Positions 51,171-60,035 are shown, counted from the stretch's first letter. The stretch is 64,000 nt of DNA from Rubricoccus marinus (GCF_002257665.1 NZ_MQWB01000001.1:2106511-2170510), one strand, 5' to 3'. A program made the numbers and translations. The notes: generated by a model from the letters alone, not told the origin.

Positions 51171-51326
51171 ACTCCCTACAGTTAGTTGCTAAGATGGAGC
51201 GAACATATCCTCTGCAGGAACTCACCTCCCCCGATCTAGCGTTAAGCTGTCAGAGATGGGGCCCGTAAGCCCCTCCCGCCACACCGCGTCGGTGGATCCT
51301 GTAAGATCCGTCGACGCGGTTATTTT
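51171..51326 (+). ncRNA. Structured, lower-GC intergenic region ending in a terminator; possible small RNA
   Basis: The region has no credible ORF. It has a visibly lower G+C content than its surroundings (TTAGTTGCTAAGATGG, GAACATATCC), an internal hairpin GGGGC-CCGTAA-GCCCC at 51259-51274, and it ends in a strong terminator. This is either a long 3' UTR of the DUF192 gene or an independent small RNA. I do not recognise a known RNA family. Confidence 0.3.
51284..51326 (+). terminator. Rho-independent terminator
   Basis: The outer stem CCGCGTCG/CGACGCGG and the inner stem GGATC/GATCC form a long hairpin with the loop CTGTAA, followed by TTATTTTAT. Direction is plus-strand because of the T-tract. 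Confidence 0.85.
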
Positions 51327-51365
51327 ATGCCCCTACGCGAAGGCGCTTTCCCTGCCTGAAACGCG

Positions 51366-51383
51366 GCCTCTGGCGCCAGAGGC
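51366..51383. repeat. Perfect 18-base iterated palindrome downstream of the A-type scaffold gene
   Basis: GCCTCTGGCGCCAGAGGC lies about 30 bases after the stop of the A-type iron-sulfur gene on the minus strand, between it and the plus-strand terminator. Confidence 0.92.
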
Positions 51384-51412
51384 CTGAGTGTCCGACGGTG
51401 GAAGGTGTCGCG

Positions 51413-51766
51413 CTAGAGCGAGAAGGACTCGCCGCACGCGCACGTCCGAACCGCTTGCGGATTGTGGAAGTGGAAGCCCTGGCCGTCCAGGCCGTCCGAG
51501 AAGTCCAGCGTCGTCCCCTCCACGTACGCGAGGCTCCGGGGGTCGAGCACGAACCGGAGGCCGTCGACTTCCACAGTCTCGTCGGCGTCCTGAACCGTGG
51601 TGTCCCAGCCGAGATCATACGTCAAGCCGGAGCAGCCGCCGGGCACGACCGCCACGCGGAGGTACTGCTCGGTCACGTCCACGCCGTCGCCGGCGGCGAC
51701 CTGAACGAGCCTCTGGCGGGCGGACTCTGTGATCTGGAGCAGGGCGTCGGGGGCGGTCTCGGTCAT
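51413..51766 (-). CDS. A-type iron-sulfur carrier protein (HesB/ErpA/SufA-like)
   Basis: The 117-residue protein has the three conserved cysteines in [13 protein letters not shown] and the C-terminal RTCACGESF, with [11 protein letters not shown] at the start. It should carry assembled clusters to target apoproteins. It is divergent from sufB, sharing a 170-base promoter region with it, which fits joint regulation of cluster biogenesis. Confidence 0.92.
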   Translation of the reverse strand: MTETAPDALLQITESARQRLVQVAAGDGVDVTEQYLRVAVVPGGCSGLTYDLGWDTTVQDADETVEVDGLRFVLDPRSLAYVEGTTLDFSDGLDGQGFHFHNPQAVRTCACGESFSL

Positions 51767-51936
51767 GGGTTTACGCGGCGTTTGAGGGAAACTTAACCGG
51801 GTCTGGGCGGGTCCGTGGATCAGGTCTGGATAACATGCAGAGCGGCGAACGGTTGCCCTCTCGCGAGGGCTTCACATCGAGCGCGGAACGGTCGCCAGAG
51901 GCCCTTCGTCCGCACCTCAACACACACCGGAACACG

Positions 51937-53400
51937 ATGCCGACGTATACCGAGCACGACTTCTTCGAGGACGTAGCCCAGGAGGGCTACAAGTACGGCT
52001 TCACGACCAACGTCGAGTCCGAGAAAGCGCCCAAGGGGCTCTCGGAGGACACCGTGCGGTTCATCTCCGCCAAAAAGGAAGAGCCGCAATGGCTGCTGGA
52101 CATCCGCCTAAAGGCGCTCCGGCACTTTTTCAAGCTGCTCGACGAAGGTCACGAGCCTGACTGGGCGCACCTCGACATCCCCGCCATCGACTACCAGGAC
52201 GCGTATTACTACGCGGCTCCGGGGTCAAAGGCCAAGTACGACAGCCTGGAGGACGTTCCCCAGGAGATCCTGGACGACTTCGCCAAGCTCGGCATCCCGC
52301 TCGGCGAGCAGGCCGCCCTCGCGGGCGTGGCTGTGGACGCCGTGATGGACTCCGTGAGCGTCGCGACGACGTTCAAGAAGGAACTGGCCGCGCAGGGCAT
52401 CATCTTCTGCTCGTTTAGCGAGGCCGTGCAGGAGCACGAGGAGTTGGTGCGCGAGTACATGGGCTCGGTCGTCCCGTACACGGACAACCTGTTTGCCGCG
52501 CTCAACTCGGCGGTCTTCTCCGATGGCTCGTTCTGCTACATCCCCAAGGGCGTGCGCTGCCCGATGGAGCTGAGCACCTACTTCCGCATCAACGAGGCCA
52601 ATACGGGCCAGTTTGAGCGGACGCTCATCATCTGTGAGGACGACGGCTACGTGAGCTACATGGAGGGCTGCACGGCTCCCATGCGCGAGGAGTACCAGCT
52701 CCACGCCGCGATCGTCGAGATCGTCGCCAAGGAGCGCTCCGAGGTCAAGTACAGCACCGTCCAGAACTGGTACCCCGGCTCGGCCGATGGCAAGGGCGGC
52801 GTCTACAACTTTGTGACCAAGCGCGCGATGTGCGCCGGCAACGACTCCAAGGTGACGTGGACGCAGCTCGAAACGGGCTCGGCCATCACGTGGAAGTACC
52901 CGTCCTGCATCCTCAAGGGCGACCGCTCGGTCGGTGAGTTCTACTCCGTGGCCTTCACCAAGGACCACCAGCAGGCCGACACCGGCACGAAGATGATCCA
53001 CCTCGGCCGCGACACGCGCTCGACGATTATCTCGAAGGGCATCTCTGCCGGAGAGTCCAACAACTCGTACCGCGGCCTCGTCAAGGTCAACAAGAAGGCA
53101 GCCAACGCGCGCAACTTCTCGCAGTGCGACTCGCTGCTCATCGGCGACCAGTGCGGCGCGCACACCTTCCCGTACATCGAGATCAACAACGAGACGGCCA
53201 AGGTGGAGCACGAGGCCACGACCTCCAAGATCGGCGAGGACCAGATGTTCTACTGCACCGCCAGAGGCATCTCCGAGCAGGACGCGCTCAACCTCATCGT
53301 CAACGGCTACGCGAAGGAGATCCTCGCCAAGCTGCCGATGGAGTTCGCCGTCGAAGCCCAGAAGCTCCTCTCGGTCCAGCTCGAAGGCTCTGTAGGGTAA
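51937..53400 (+). CDS. sufB: Fe-S cluster assembly scaffold subunit SufB
   Basis: The 487-residue protein is full length for SufB, with [30 protein letters not shown] at the start, [16 protein letters not shown], and the beta-helix core ending in [32 protein letters not shown]. It forms the SufBC2D scaffold. ATG 51937 matches the family N-terminus. The conserved Ala-Arg-Gly near residue 443 is encoded GCC-AGA-GGC, the only copy of the iterated motif seen in the gene. Confidence 0.97.
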   Translation: MPTYTEHDFFEDVAQEGYKYGFTTNVESEKAPKGLSEDTVRFISAKKEEPQWLLDIRLKALRHFFKLLDEGHEPDWAHLDIPAIDYQDAYYYAAPGSKAKYDSLEDVPQEILDDFAKLGIPLGEQAALAGVAVDAVMDSVSVATTFKKELAAQGIIFCSFSEAVQEHEELVREYMGSVVPYTDNLFAALNSAVFSDGSFCYIPKGVRCPMELSTYFRINEANTGQFERTLIICEDDGYVSYMEGCTAPMREEYQLHAAIVEIVAKERSEVKYSTVQNWYPGSADGKGGVYNFVTKRAMCAGNDSKVTWTQLETGSAITWKYPSCILKGDRSVGEFYSVAFTKDHQQADTGTKMIHLGRDTRSTIISKGISAGESNNSYRGLVKVNKKAANARNFSQCDSLLIGDQCGAHTFPYIEINNETAKVEHEATTSKIGEDQMFYCTARGISEQDALNLIVNGYAKEILAKLPMEFAVEAQKLLSVQLEGSVG

Positions 53401-53403
53401 TCC

Positions 53404-53481
53404 GTGATGCGGGACGCGTGAGGGGTTGCCCCATCACCGTCCCGCCGGATCTGACTCTCAACGCATCACGAATCACGCATT
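53404..53481. repeat. Inverted heptad repeats in the sufB-sufC gap
   Basis: Left units GTGATGC, GGGACGC, GTGAGGG (53404-53424) and right units ACGCATC, ACGAATC, ACGCATT (53461-53481) form inverted arms; GTGATGCG pairs with CGCATCAC. The array ends seven bases before the sufC ATG. Confidence 0.65.
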
Positions 53482-53487
53482 ACACCC

Positions 53488-54255
53488 ATGTCTCTCCTCT
53501 CGATCCAAAACCTCCACGCTCAGGTGGAGGACGCTGAAATCCTCCACGGTCTCTCGCTTGAGATCAACCCCGGCGAGGTCCACGCCATCATGGGGCCGAA
53601 CGGCTCCGGCAAGTCCACGCTCGGTAACGTCCTCGCAGGCCGCGACGACTACGAAGTGACCGAGGGCTCGGTCACGTTCAAGGGCGAAGACCTCCTGGAG
53701 ATGGCGCCAGAGGAGCGCACCCGCGAAGGGCTCTTCCTCGCGTTCCAGTACCCGGTCGAGCTTCCGGGCGTGAGCACGATGCAGTTTCTCCGCACGGCGG
53801 TGAACAGCATCCGCGAGCACCGCGGCGAGGCCGAGATGCCCGTCGGCGAGTTCCTCAAGCTGATGAAGGACAAGGCCGAGTACGTCAACTTGGACTACAA
53901 GCTGGTCCAGCGCGCCGTCAACGAAGGGTTCTCCGGTGGCGAGAAGAAGCGCGCCGAGATCTTCCAGATGGCGATCCTCGACCCGCAGCTCGCCATCCTC
54001 GACGAGACCGACTCCGGCCTCGACATCGACGCGCTCCGCGTCGTCTCTGACGGCATCAACAAGCTCCGCGACGCCAACCGCTCGTTCGTGCTCATCACGC
54101 ACTACCAGCGCCTGCTGGAGTACGTCGAGCCCGACTTTGTGCACGTTCTCGTGGACGGCCGCATTGTCCGCTCCGGCGGTAAGGAGCTCGCCCTCGAGCT
54201 GGAGGAGAAGGGCTACGACTGGATCAAGAAGGAGACGGCGGCTGTCGCCGCATAA
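53488..54255 (+). CDS. sufC: Fe-S cluster assembly ATPase SufC
   Basis: The 255-residue ABC ATPase has Walker A GPNGSGKST near residue 36, FQYPVELPGV at the Q-loop typical of SufC, the signature FSGGEKKR near 149, and LAILDETDSGLD as Walker B. It powers conformational changes of the SufBC2D complex in the cytoplasm. Confidence 0.97.
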   Translation: MSLLSIQNLHAQVEDAEILHGLSLEINPGEVHAIMGPNGSGKSTLGNVLAGRDDYEVTEGSVTFKGEDLLEMAPEERTREGLFLAFQYPVELPGVSTMQFLRTAVNSIREHRGEAEMPVGEFLKLMKDKAEYVNLDYKLVQRAVNEGFSGGEKKRAEIFQMAILDPQLAILDETDSGLDIDALRVVSDGINKLRDANRSFVLITHYQRLLEYVEPDFVHVLVDGRIVRSGGKELALELEEKGYDWIKKETAAVAA

Positions 54256-54331
54256 GTACGTATTGCGTCGTGCGTCCGGAGAGCCTCTGGCGCCGGACGC
54301 ACGACGGTTTACGCAGTACGCACTACGCAAT
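54256..54331. repeat. Heptad inverted repeat with the iterated motif as loop, sufC-sufD gap
   Basis: A 14-base perfect stem (54266-54279 with 54293-54306: CGTCGTGCGTCCGG and its complement) encloses a 13-base loop that contains GCCTCTGGCG. Outer heptads (GTACGTA, TTGCGTC on the left; ACGCAGT, ACGCACT, ACGCAAT on the right) extend the symmetry. The structure fills the gap between sufC and sufD and may set their relative expression through mRNA stability. Confidence 0.85.
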
Positions 54332-54340
54332 CGAACCATC

Positions 54341-55660
54341 ATGCTAGACGTCACGACCCGCCCCGATCTTTTTGGCCAGGCTGCCGAGGAGTTCGACCGC
54401 GCCTTTTCCGGCGACGGGGCCCCTCGCCCTTTTGCAGACCTGCGCGCCAAATCGCGCCAGCACTTCGAGGCGCTCGGCCTGCCGACCAAGAAGCTGGAGG
54501 CCTGGAAGTACACCGACCTCCGCCCCGCTCTCAAAGAGGACTACCAGTTCGCCGCTGGCGACGGCACGAGCACCTTCGCGCCAGAGGCCATCGACGCCTT
54601 CGCGATCCCGGGGCTCGACGCGGCACGTCTCGTCGTCGTCAACGGCGCGGTGGTGGACGCTCTCTCCGACTTGTCGGCTCTCGGTGAGGGCGTGACGGTG
54701 GGCAGCCTGCGCGAGGCGGCGCAGGAGAATGGCGCCGTGATCGCCGAGTACTTCGGCAAGTTCACCGAGACGGACCAGAACGCGTTTGCCGCGCTCAACT
54801 CGGCCTTCGACCTGGACGGCTTTTTTGTCCACGTCGCCAAGGGCGTCGAGGTGAAAACGCCGATCCACGTGATCCACCTGGTGGAGGGCGACCAGCCGAC
54901 GTTTGTCCAGACCCGCCACTTGGTGGTCGTGGAGGACAACGCTCGCGTGCGGATCGTGGAGAGCTACGTAGCCTCTGGCGAGACGCCGCAGTTCGGCAAC
55001 CACCTGGTCGAGATCGCGGCCGGCCCCGGCTCCGCCGTGCGGCACGTGCGGATCCAGGACGAGGGCAGCCACGCGCACGCGATCACCACGACGAACGTCT
55101 ACCAGGACCGCGACTCGGACGTGCACACGCACACGTTCACGTTCGACACCGGGCTCGTGCGCAACAACACGACGGCCGTATTGGGCGGCCCGGGTGGCAA
55201 CCACACCGTTGGCGGCCTGTATATCCTGCACGGTGAGCAGCATGTCGACACGAGCACGCTCATCGACCACGAGGCGCCCGCCTGCGAGAGCAACGAGCTG
55301 TTCAAGGGCATCTGCTACGACAAGACGACCGGTGTCTTCAACGGCAAGGTCTTCGTCGCACGCCCCGCGCAGCAGACCAACGCGTACCAGCAGAGCCAGG
55401 GCGTCATCCTCTCGCCCGACGCGCGGCACTTTTCCAAGCCCGAGTTGGAGATCTACGCCGACGACGTGAAGTGCTCCCACGGATCCACGACCGGCGCCAT
55501 CGACCCGGAGGCGCTGTTCTACCTCCGCGCCAGAGGCCTCTCCCTCTCGGACGCCCGCGCGCTGCTCCTCTACGCCTTCGCGCACGACGTCGTCGCGGAG
55601 TTGGAGAACGAGCCGCTCCAGGAGTTCCTCGACGCGCGCATCTCCGAGCGCCTGACCTAA
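54341..55660 (+). CDS. sufD: Fe-S cluster assembly protein SufD
   Basis: The 439-residue protein has the SufD features LPTKKLEAWKYTDLRPALK at the N-terminus and the beta-helix core ending HGSTTGAIDPEALFYLRARGLSLSDARALLLYAFAHDVV. ATG 54341 follows the inverted repeat by nine bases. The conserved Arg-Ala-Arg-Gly is encoded through a copy of the iterated motif (55529-55537), at the position homologous to that in SufB. Confidence 0.95.
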   Translation: MLDVTTRPDLFGQAAEEFDRAFSGDGAPRPFADLRAKSRQHFEALGLPTKKLEAWKYTDLRPALKEDYQFAAGDGTSTFAPEAIDAFAIPGLDAARLVVVNGAVVDALSDLSALGEGVTVGSLREAAQENGAVIAEYFGKFTETDQNAFAALNSAFDLDGFFVHVAKGVEVKTPIHVIHLVEGDQPTFVQTRHLVVVEDNARVRIVESYVASGETPQFGNHLVEIAAGPGSAVRHVRIQDEGSHAHAITTTNVYQDRDSDVHTHTFTFDTGLVRNNTTAVLGGPGGNHTVGGLYILHGEQHVDTSTLIDHEAPACESNELFKGICYDKTTGVFNGKVFVARPAQQTNAYQQSQGVILSPDARHFSKPELEIYADDVKCSHGSTTGAIDPEALFYLRARGLSLSDARALLLYAFAHDVVAELENEPLQEFLDARISERLT

Positions 55661-55688
55661 GCGCCTCTGGCGCGCATCCCGCAGACCT

Positions 55689-56126
55689 ATGGAAACGCCC
55701 GAGACCCCGACCGACGCGACGCCAGAGGCCCAGCCCACCGCGGCCTCTGGCGCGAGCGCTCCGTTCGAGCGCGATTTCCTGACGACCGGGCAAGAGGTGG
55801 ACGACCTCTCCCCTCTGGAGGAGCAGATCAAGGCCGTGATGCGGTCGATCTACGACCCCGAGATCCCGGTGCCGATATGGGACCTCGGGCTGATCTATGG
55901 CTGGACCATCCAGGGCGCAGGGGAAGACCAGGGATCGGACGTGACGGTGCAGATGACGCTCACGGCGCCCAACTGCCCGGCGGCCGAAACGCTCCCCGTC
56001 GAAGTGGAGCAAGGCGTGAACGCCCTCGAAGGCGTCCGCCACGTCGTCATCGATCTTGTCTTTATCCCCACGTACTCGATGGAGATGATGAGCGACGAGG
56101 CTCGGCTGACGCTGGGCTTTATGTAG
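55689..56126 (+). CDS. DUF59/SufT-type Fe-S assembly factor
   Basis: The 145-residue protein has a Pro/Ala/Thr-rich N-terminus followed by a MIP18/DUF59 domain: MRSIYDPEIPVPIWDLGLIYG and MTLTAPNCPAAETLP, with the conserved cysteine. Such proteins (SufT, PaaD-like) aid maturation of iron-sulfur proteins. It follows sufD by 28 bases. No cysteine desulfurase (SufS) or SufU/SufE lies in this window. Confidence 0.88.
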   Translation: METPETPTDATPEAQPTAASGASAPFERDFLTTGQEVDDLSPLEEQIKAVMRSIYDPEIPVPIWDLGLIYGWTIQGAGEDQGSDVTVQMTLTAPNCPAAETLPVEVEQGVNALEGVRHVVIDLVFIPTYSMEMMSDEARLTLGFM

Positions 56127-56396
56127 CCTCCGGCGAGAGAGGCAACGTCCTCGGGCGGGCGCACGAGACCGCCGCGGCCGGCTGTGCGGAGCCGGCAAAT
56201 GTCTACGCCAGAGGCCGTGGGGCCGTATCGGGGCGTTCCCTTACGGTCTCGGAATCGAGCCCGGAGAGCTTTAGGGCGGACAAGTGTGGCAAAGAGGTTC
56301 CGGTGGGGTGCCGTGAAAGGGCGCCCCTTAAGGTGGCACGTACTCTGACATAACGAGCACTACCGGACGCCCCGGTCTCCCCCACAGCTCTCCCCC
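56127..56396. other. Intergenic region before the VOC-family gene
   Basis: This 270-base gap contains a degenerate motif copy immediately after the DUF59 stop, a half-site at about 56206, and an eight-pair hairpin at 56305-56327 (GGGGTGCC facing GGCGCCCC around GTGAAAG). There is no T-tract and no recognisable riboswitch core. Confidence 0.4.
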
Positions 56397-56834
56397 ATGC
56401 CCGCCTCCCTCCCCCTGGCCGACTCGCCCCTCCGCGCCGCAGAGCGCACGCTGCGCAAACCCTCCACGGCCGTCTGGCTGCAGAGCGTTCGCGTTCGGAC
56501 GAACCGCTTCGACGAGTCCCTGGCATTCTACGGCTCCCTTCTCGGCCTGTCGCTCCGCACCGTTCGTGTCCACCCGGTCTCGTCGGAGCTCTCCGCACAG
56601 ATGACGGACGCCGAGGGCAACGACGTGCTCGAACTCGTCGAGACCGAGGCGGAGCAGGCCTCTGGCGGCCACGAACTCGCGTTCGGGATGCCGCGCCGGA
56701 CATGGCACCTCCTGCGGGCGCGGTTGGACACGCAGAAGTGGCCGTACGAAACCGCCGGCGACTGCCTGTACCTCTCGGACGCCGACGGCACGTCGCTCCG
56801 CATCGAGTCGCTCGGCACGCTGGGGTACGCGTAG
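56397..56834 (+). CDS. VOC-family (glyoxalase/dioxygenase-fold) protein
   Basis: The 145-residue protein has the VOC beta-alpha-beta pattern: VRVRTNRFDESLAFYGSLLGLSLRTV, then a second half ending CLYLSDADGTSLRIESLG. Only one pair of half-domains is present, so it should dimerise. The classic metal ligands are not fully evident, and the substrate is unknown. Confidence 0.75.
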   Translation: MPASLPLADSPLRAAERTLRKPSTAVWLQSVRVRTNRFDESLAFYGSLLGLSLRTVRVHPVSSELSAQMTDAEGNDVLELVETEAEQASGGHELAFGMPRRTWHLLRARLDTQKWPYETAGDCLYLSDADGTSLRIESLGTLGYA

Positions 56835-56994
56835 CGGCGTGCCCAGAAGGCTCGATCTGGCCCTCGTCGCGATAGGCGAACCGGGCGGCAAGCGCAGCCC
56901 GTGCGCGTAGATCGAACGTGGCAAGCACAGTACTGAGGCCTCGCGTTCCGACGCAATAGTCCTTCGGCTTCTGGCGCGCCGCGAGGTGACCGTG

Positions 56995-57966
56995 TCACCA
57001 CCCGCCAGAGGCGCCGCCGCCGCCAGAGGACCCACCGCCGCCGCTAAAACCGCCGCCACTAGAGGACGAACTGCTAACCGTCGGGACGGAGTAGCTCCGC
57101 CCGTCTACCACGACGCTCGTCTGTCCCCTTTTCCGGGCCGTCCGGAACGCCGCGATCTTTTTTGCGCGATGGGCGCGCTTTTCCTGCCACGCCGGGGAGC
57201 CCGAGAGTGCTCGGTCCAGGCCCAGGTACACCGCGAGAAAGCCGAGAGCGCTCAGCGCACCGGCACTCCAAGAGTTTGCGCCTAGGATCCCCTCACCGAT
57301 GGATCCGCCGAATACGGCGAGGTAGATCGCCGTCATGACGCCCGTTGCGTACCGGGTGGGCGGGGGATCCAACAGCTTCCGGAACGAGAGGAGCACCGGC
57401 GCGGCCAACATGCATAGCACTAGGACGGCCCACACCACGATCGGCGTCTGCCCGCTGGATCCGCCAGAGGCCTCTGGCGGCACATAAGTCCCATCAAGCG
57501 AGCCGATGATGGCTTCGACGGCGCCGAGCGTGCCCCCATCGAAGTCGCCGGCGCGGAAGCGAGGCGTCATCTCGTCGCGGATGATCTGTCCCGCGCGGGC
57601 GTCGGTCAGGAGCGCTTCGAGCCCGTAGCCGACCTCGATCCGGATTTTGCGGTCGTCTCGCGCAATGAGAAGAAGTACGCCGTTGTCTTGATCGGCCTGG
57701 CCCAGACCCCAGGTGCGGAAGACCTCCGTCGCCCACTGTTCCAGGTTCTCACCGTTGAGAGACGGCACGGTCAAGACGGCGACCTGCTCCGTCGTGGAGT
57801 CCTCCAGCGCGCGGAGACGCGCGTCGAGCGCCTGCTCCGTCGCCGGCGAGAGCACTTCGCCGAGGTCCACCACCCGACCGGTCAGCGGCGGAACGCCGGG
57901 CTGGCTGTGCGCGCCAGAGGCCAGCAGGCCGCTGGCGAGAACGAGGACGAGCGCGAGAGTCCTCAT
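56995..57966 (-). CDS. TPM-domain membrane protein (YgcG-like)
   Basis: The 323-residue precursor has a signal peptide (MRTLALVLVLASGLLASGAHS). The TPM domain begins LTGRVVDLGEVLSPATEQALDARLRAL and includes IEVGYGLEALLTDARAGQII. Two to four membrane segments follow, then a Ser/Gly-rich tail (SSSSSGGGFSGGGGSSGGGGASGGW) typical of the family. The domain is periplasmic and linked to photosystem repair or envelope functions in other bacteria. It starts with an ATGA overlap on the upstream TPM gene. A full iterated palindrome is read as PPEASGG. Confidence 0.87.
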   Translation of the reverse strand: MRTLALVLVLASGLLASGAHSQPGVPPLTGRVVDLGEVLSPATEQALDARLRALEDSTTEQVAVLTVPSLNGENLEQWATEVFRTWGLGQADQDNGVLLLIARDDRKIRIEVGYGLEALLTDARAGQIIRDEMTPRFRAGDFDGGTLGAVEAIIGSLDGTYVPPEASGGSSGQTPIVVWAVLVLCMLAAPVLLSFRKLLDPPPTRYATGVMTAIYLAVFGGSIGEGILGANSWSAGALSALGFLAVYLGLDRALSGSPAWQEKRAHRAKKIAAFRTARKRGQTSVVVDGRSYSVPTVSSSSSSGGGFSGGGGSSGGGGASGGW

Positions 57967-58622
57967 TCCTCGCGCACGCGGACGCCATCGTGCAGCTCGT
58001 CGGTGTCGTCCTCGCGGATCTCGACGCCGCGGCGGTGGAGTAGTTCGCCGCACTTGCCGATGCCTCTGACCATCCCGCCCGCGAGATCCCCGCTCCGGAT
58101 GCCGTCGCGCATCAACGCCACGACCTCGACCCAGTCCTCGGGCTCCACCTTGGCGTTGATGCCGGTATCGCCCAGCACTTCGATGCGGTGCTCCATGAGC
58201 GAGACGAACAGCAGGATGCCGGTCCGGTCTCGGGTGTCGAACACTTCCTCGTCTAGAAACGCCATCGAGGCGCGGCGATGCACCTGCTGCGCCATCCGGT
58301 CAGACCCAGCGAGCCAGCGGCGGACCGGTTCGATCAGCGCCAGCAGCGCGCCGAGCGTGCCGCCGAGCGTCATCACGAGCACCATCGCCCATCCCGTGTA
58401 CAGCCAGCCCAGGCCCCACCCGTCGTAGAAATACGCGAACGCGAGCGCGAACAGGGCGGCGAGCAGCGCCCCGCCAGAGGCCGCCTTCCACGTTGCCACG
58501 TCGTACTGGCCGGAGCGCGCGACGACGTACGGCACGATCTCGCCCGCGGTTTGACGCTCGGCCTCCGCGACCGCGTCGGCGATGCGCTGGTGTTCGTCGG
58601 CGGTGAAAAGGGAGTCGGCCAT
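57963..58622 (-). CDS. TPM-domain membrane protein, second type
   Basis: The 219-residue protein has FTADEHQRIADAVAEAERQTAGEIVPYVVARSGQY, then two membrane helices (ALLAALFALAFAYFY and WAMVLVMTLGGTLGALLALI). A C-terminal part with RTGILLFVSLMEHRIEVLGDTGINAKV matches the TPM domain of the YgcG/Psb32-related group. The pair of TPM genes is a common arrangement, often next to a LemA gene, which is not seen here. Confidence 0.82.
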   Translation of the reverse strand: MADSLFTADEHQRIADAVAEAERQTAGEIVPYVVARSGQYDVATWKAASGGALLAALFALAFAYFYDGWGLGWLYTGWAMVLVMTLGGTLGALLALIEPVRRWLAGSDRMAQQVHRRASMAFLDEEVFDTRDRTGILLFVSLMEHRIEVLGDTGINAKVEPEDWVEVVALMRDGIRSGDLAGGMVRGIGKCGELLHRRGVEIREDDTDELHDGVRVREE

Positions 58623-58667
58623 GGGTGCGGTGGGTGGATCGCCCAAGCTACACGAGCCGTCCCGCCC

Positions 58668-59300
58668 TTACGTACGCCGAAGCCGCCGAACGAGGACCAT
58701 GTACGCGCCCAGGCACGCGGCCGACAGAACCAGCGACACGCCCGCAAGCATAAGAGCCGGCCTCTCGCCACCGACGCTGTTGAGCCGCGCGAACAGCGCC
58801 AGCGGCAGCGTCTGCGTCTGCATCGGGATGTTGCCCGCCACGACGACCGTCGCGCCGAACTCCCCCAGCGCCCGCGCGAAGTGCAGCGCCGCGCCTGCCG
58901 CCACCCCCGGCAGCGCCAGAGGCAACGTGACGCGTCCGAACACCTGCGAGCCTCTGGCGCCATCGGCGCGGGCGGCGTCCTCGAGTTCCGGGTTGATGCC
59001 CTCGAACGCGACGCGCGCTGTTTGGACAAGAAGCGGGAAGCCCACGATGGCGGAGGCGAGCACCCCCGCCCCCCACGTGAACGCGACGCTGCGCGGGAGC
59101 ACGAGAAGCAACGCGTAGCCCGTCACCACCGGGGGCAACACGAGCGGCAGCATCGCGGCATACTCCCACAGCCACGCCGCGCGGAGCCTCTGGCGCGCGA
59201 GCGCCCACCCCAGCGCGACGCCGGGAATCAGCGCGAGCGCCGTAGCGGCCACGGCGACGCGTAGCGAGAGCGCGACCGCGGCCCAGTCGGCGGCGCTCAC
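58668..59300 (-). CDS. modB: Molybdate ABC transporter permease
   Basis: The 210-residue inner-membrane permease has about five helices and the binding-protein-dependent transport loop EDAARADGARGSQVFGRVTLPLALPGV (the EAA motif that contacts the ATPase), followed by ARALGEFGATVVVAGN, characteristic of ModB. GTG 59300 overlaps the modA stop by four bases. No modC ATPase gene follows; the next gene is a TPM protein. Confidence 0.92.
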   Translation of the reverse strand: MSAADWAAVALSLRVAVAATALALIPGVALGWALARQRLRAAWLWEYAAMLPLVLPPVVTGYALLLVLPRSVAFTWGAGVLASAIVGFPLLVQTARVAFEGINPELEDAARADGARGSQVFGRVTLPLALPGVAAGAALHFARALGEFGATVVVAGNIPMQTQTLPLALFARLNSVGGERPALMLAGVSLVLSAACLGAYMVLVRRLRRT

Positions 59301-60034
59301 AGGTCTGCCGGAGTCTTCTGGACTGCGCGAAACCCGCGGCGGCGCCACGTCTCGCCAGAGGCCCGAGCGTGGGCGCAGAAGGCCTCGCCCTCTGCTTCGC
59401 GCCCCGAGCCCGCAACGACGGCGCACCGGTAGACGATGGGTGCGACGAGCGAATCTGGAAACAGCGCCGCTGTCCGCACACGGTTTGACAGACGGGCGTC
59501 GGTCTGGTAGACCACCGCCGCGTCGGCCCGGCCGCTGGCGACGGCGCCGAGCGCCGCGCGCACGTCGGCAAAGGGGATCACGCGCGAGGACACGCCGCGC
59601 CAGAGGCCGGCGCGCTCCAGAGCCGCCTGGGCGAAGCGTCCCGCTGGAACGTGCGCGGGGTCGGCCAGGGCGAGGCGCTCAACCCGCGCCAGAGGCCGCA
59701 GGCTCGCCCAAGCGGAATCCCGCGCCGGGACAACGACGGCGAGGGCGCCTCGCGAGACCTCGATGGGCTCTCCACTCAGCCTCTGACGCGAACCCAGCCA
59801 GTCCACCCACTCGTCACCGACGAGCAGCGCCACCGAGGCAGGTGCCCCGGCGTCGATCTGGCGCGCGAGCGCGGAGGTGGCACCAGGGCTTATCCGCGTT
59901 TTACCCTCGAACGCCTCCGCGAGGTCCTGCGCCGCGTCCGCCGCCGACGCCGACGCGAAAACCGTCAGCGCGTCCTCTCGCGCGCACCCCACCCACAAGC
60001 CGAATGCGAGTGACGCCAGCGCCAGAGGCCGCAC
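59297..60034 (-). CDS. modA: Molybdate-binding lipoprotein
   Basis: The 245-residue product has a lipobox (LASLAFGLWVGCARE). The ModA-like binding fold is seen in LTVFASASAADAAQDLAEAFE, SALARQIDAGAPASVALLVGDEWVDWL, ALADPAHVPAGRFAQAAL and GRADAAVVYQTDA. It should capture molybdate or tungstate in the periplasm. I chose GTG 60034 because it starts one base after the upstream stop and gives a good lipoprotein signal; a longer ATG start at 60076 would overlap the preceding gene by 41 bases. Confidence 0.9.
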   Translation of the reverse strand: MRPLALASLAFGLWVGCAREDALTVFASASAADAAQDLAEAFEGKTRISPGATSALARQIDAGAPASVALLVGDEWVDWLGSRQRLSGEPIEVSRGALAVVVPARDSAWASLRPLARVERLALADPAHVPAGRFAQAALERAGLWRGVSSRVIPFADVRAALGAVASGRADAAVVYQTDARLSNRVRTAALFPDSLVAPIVYRCAVVAGSGREAEGEAFCAHARASGETWRRRGFRAVQKTPADL

Positions 60035-60035
60035 G

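Noticed and set aside
54344-55831. A 495-codon open frame on the minus strand opposite sufD
   Set aside because: It is a composition shadow; the sufD reading is unambiguous and the antisense product resembles nothing.
56201-56340. A riboswitch (glycine- or SAM-like) upstream of the VOC-family gene
   Set aside because: A GGAGAG and some hairpins are present, but the conserved core bases and paired elements of those classes are not, and there is no expression platform.
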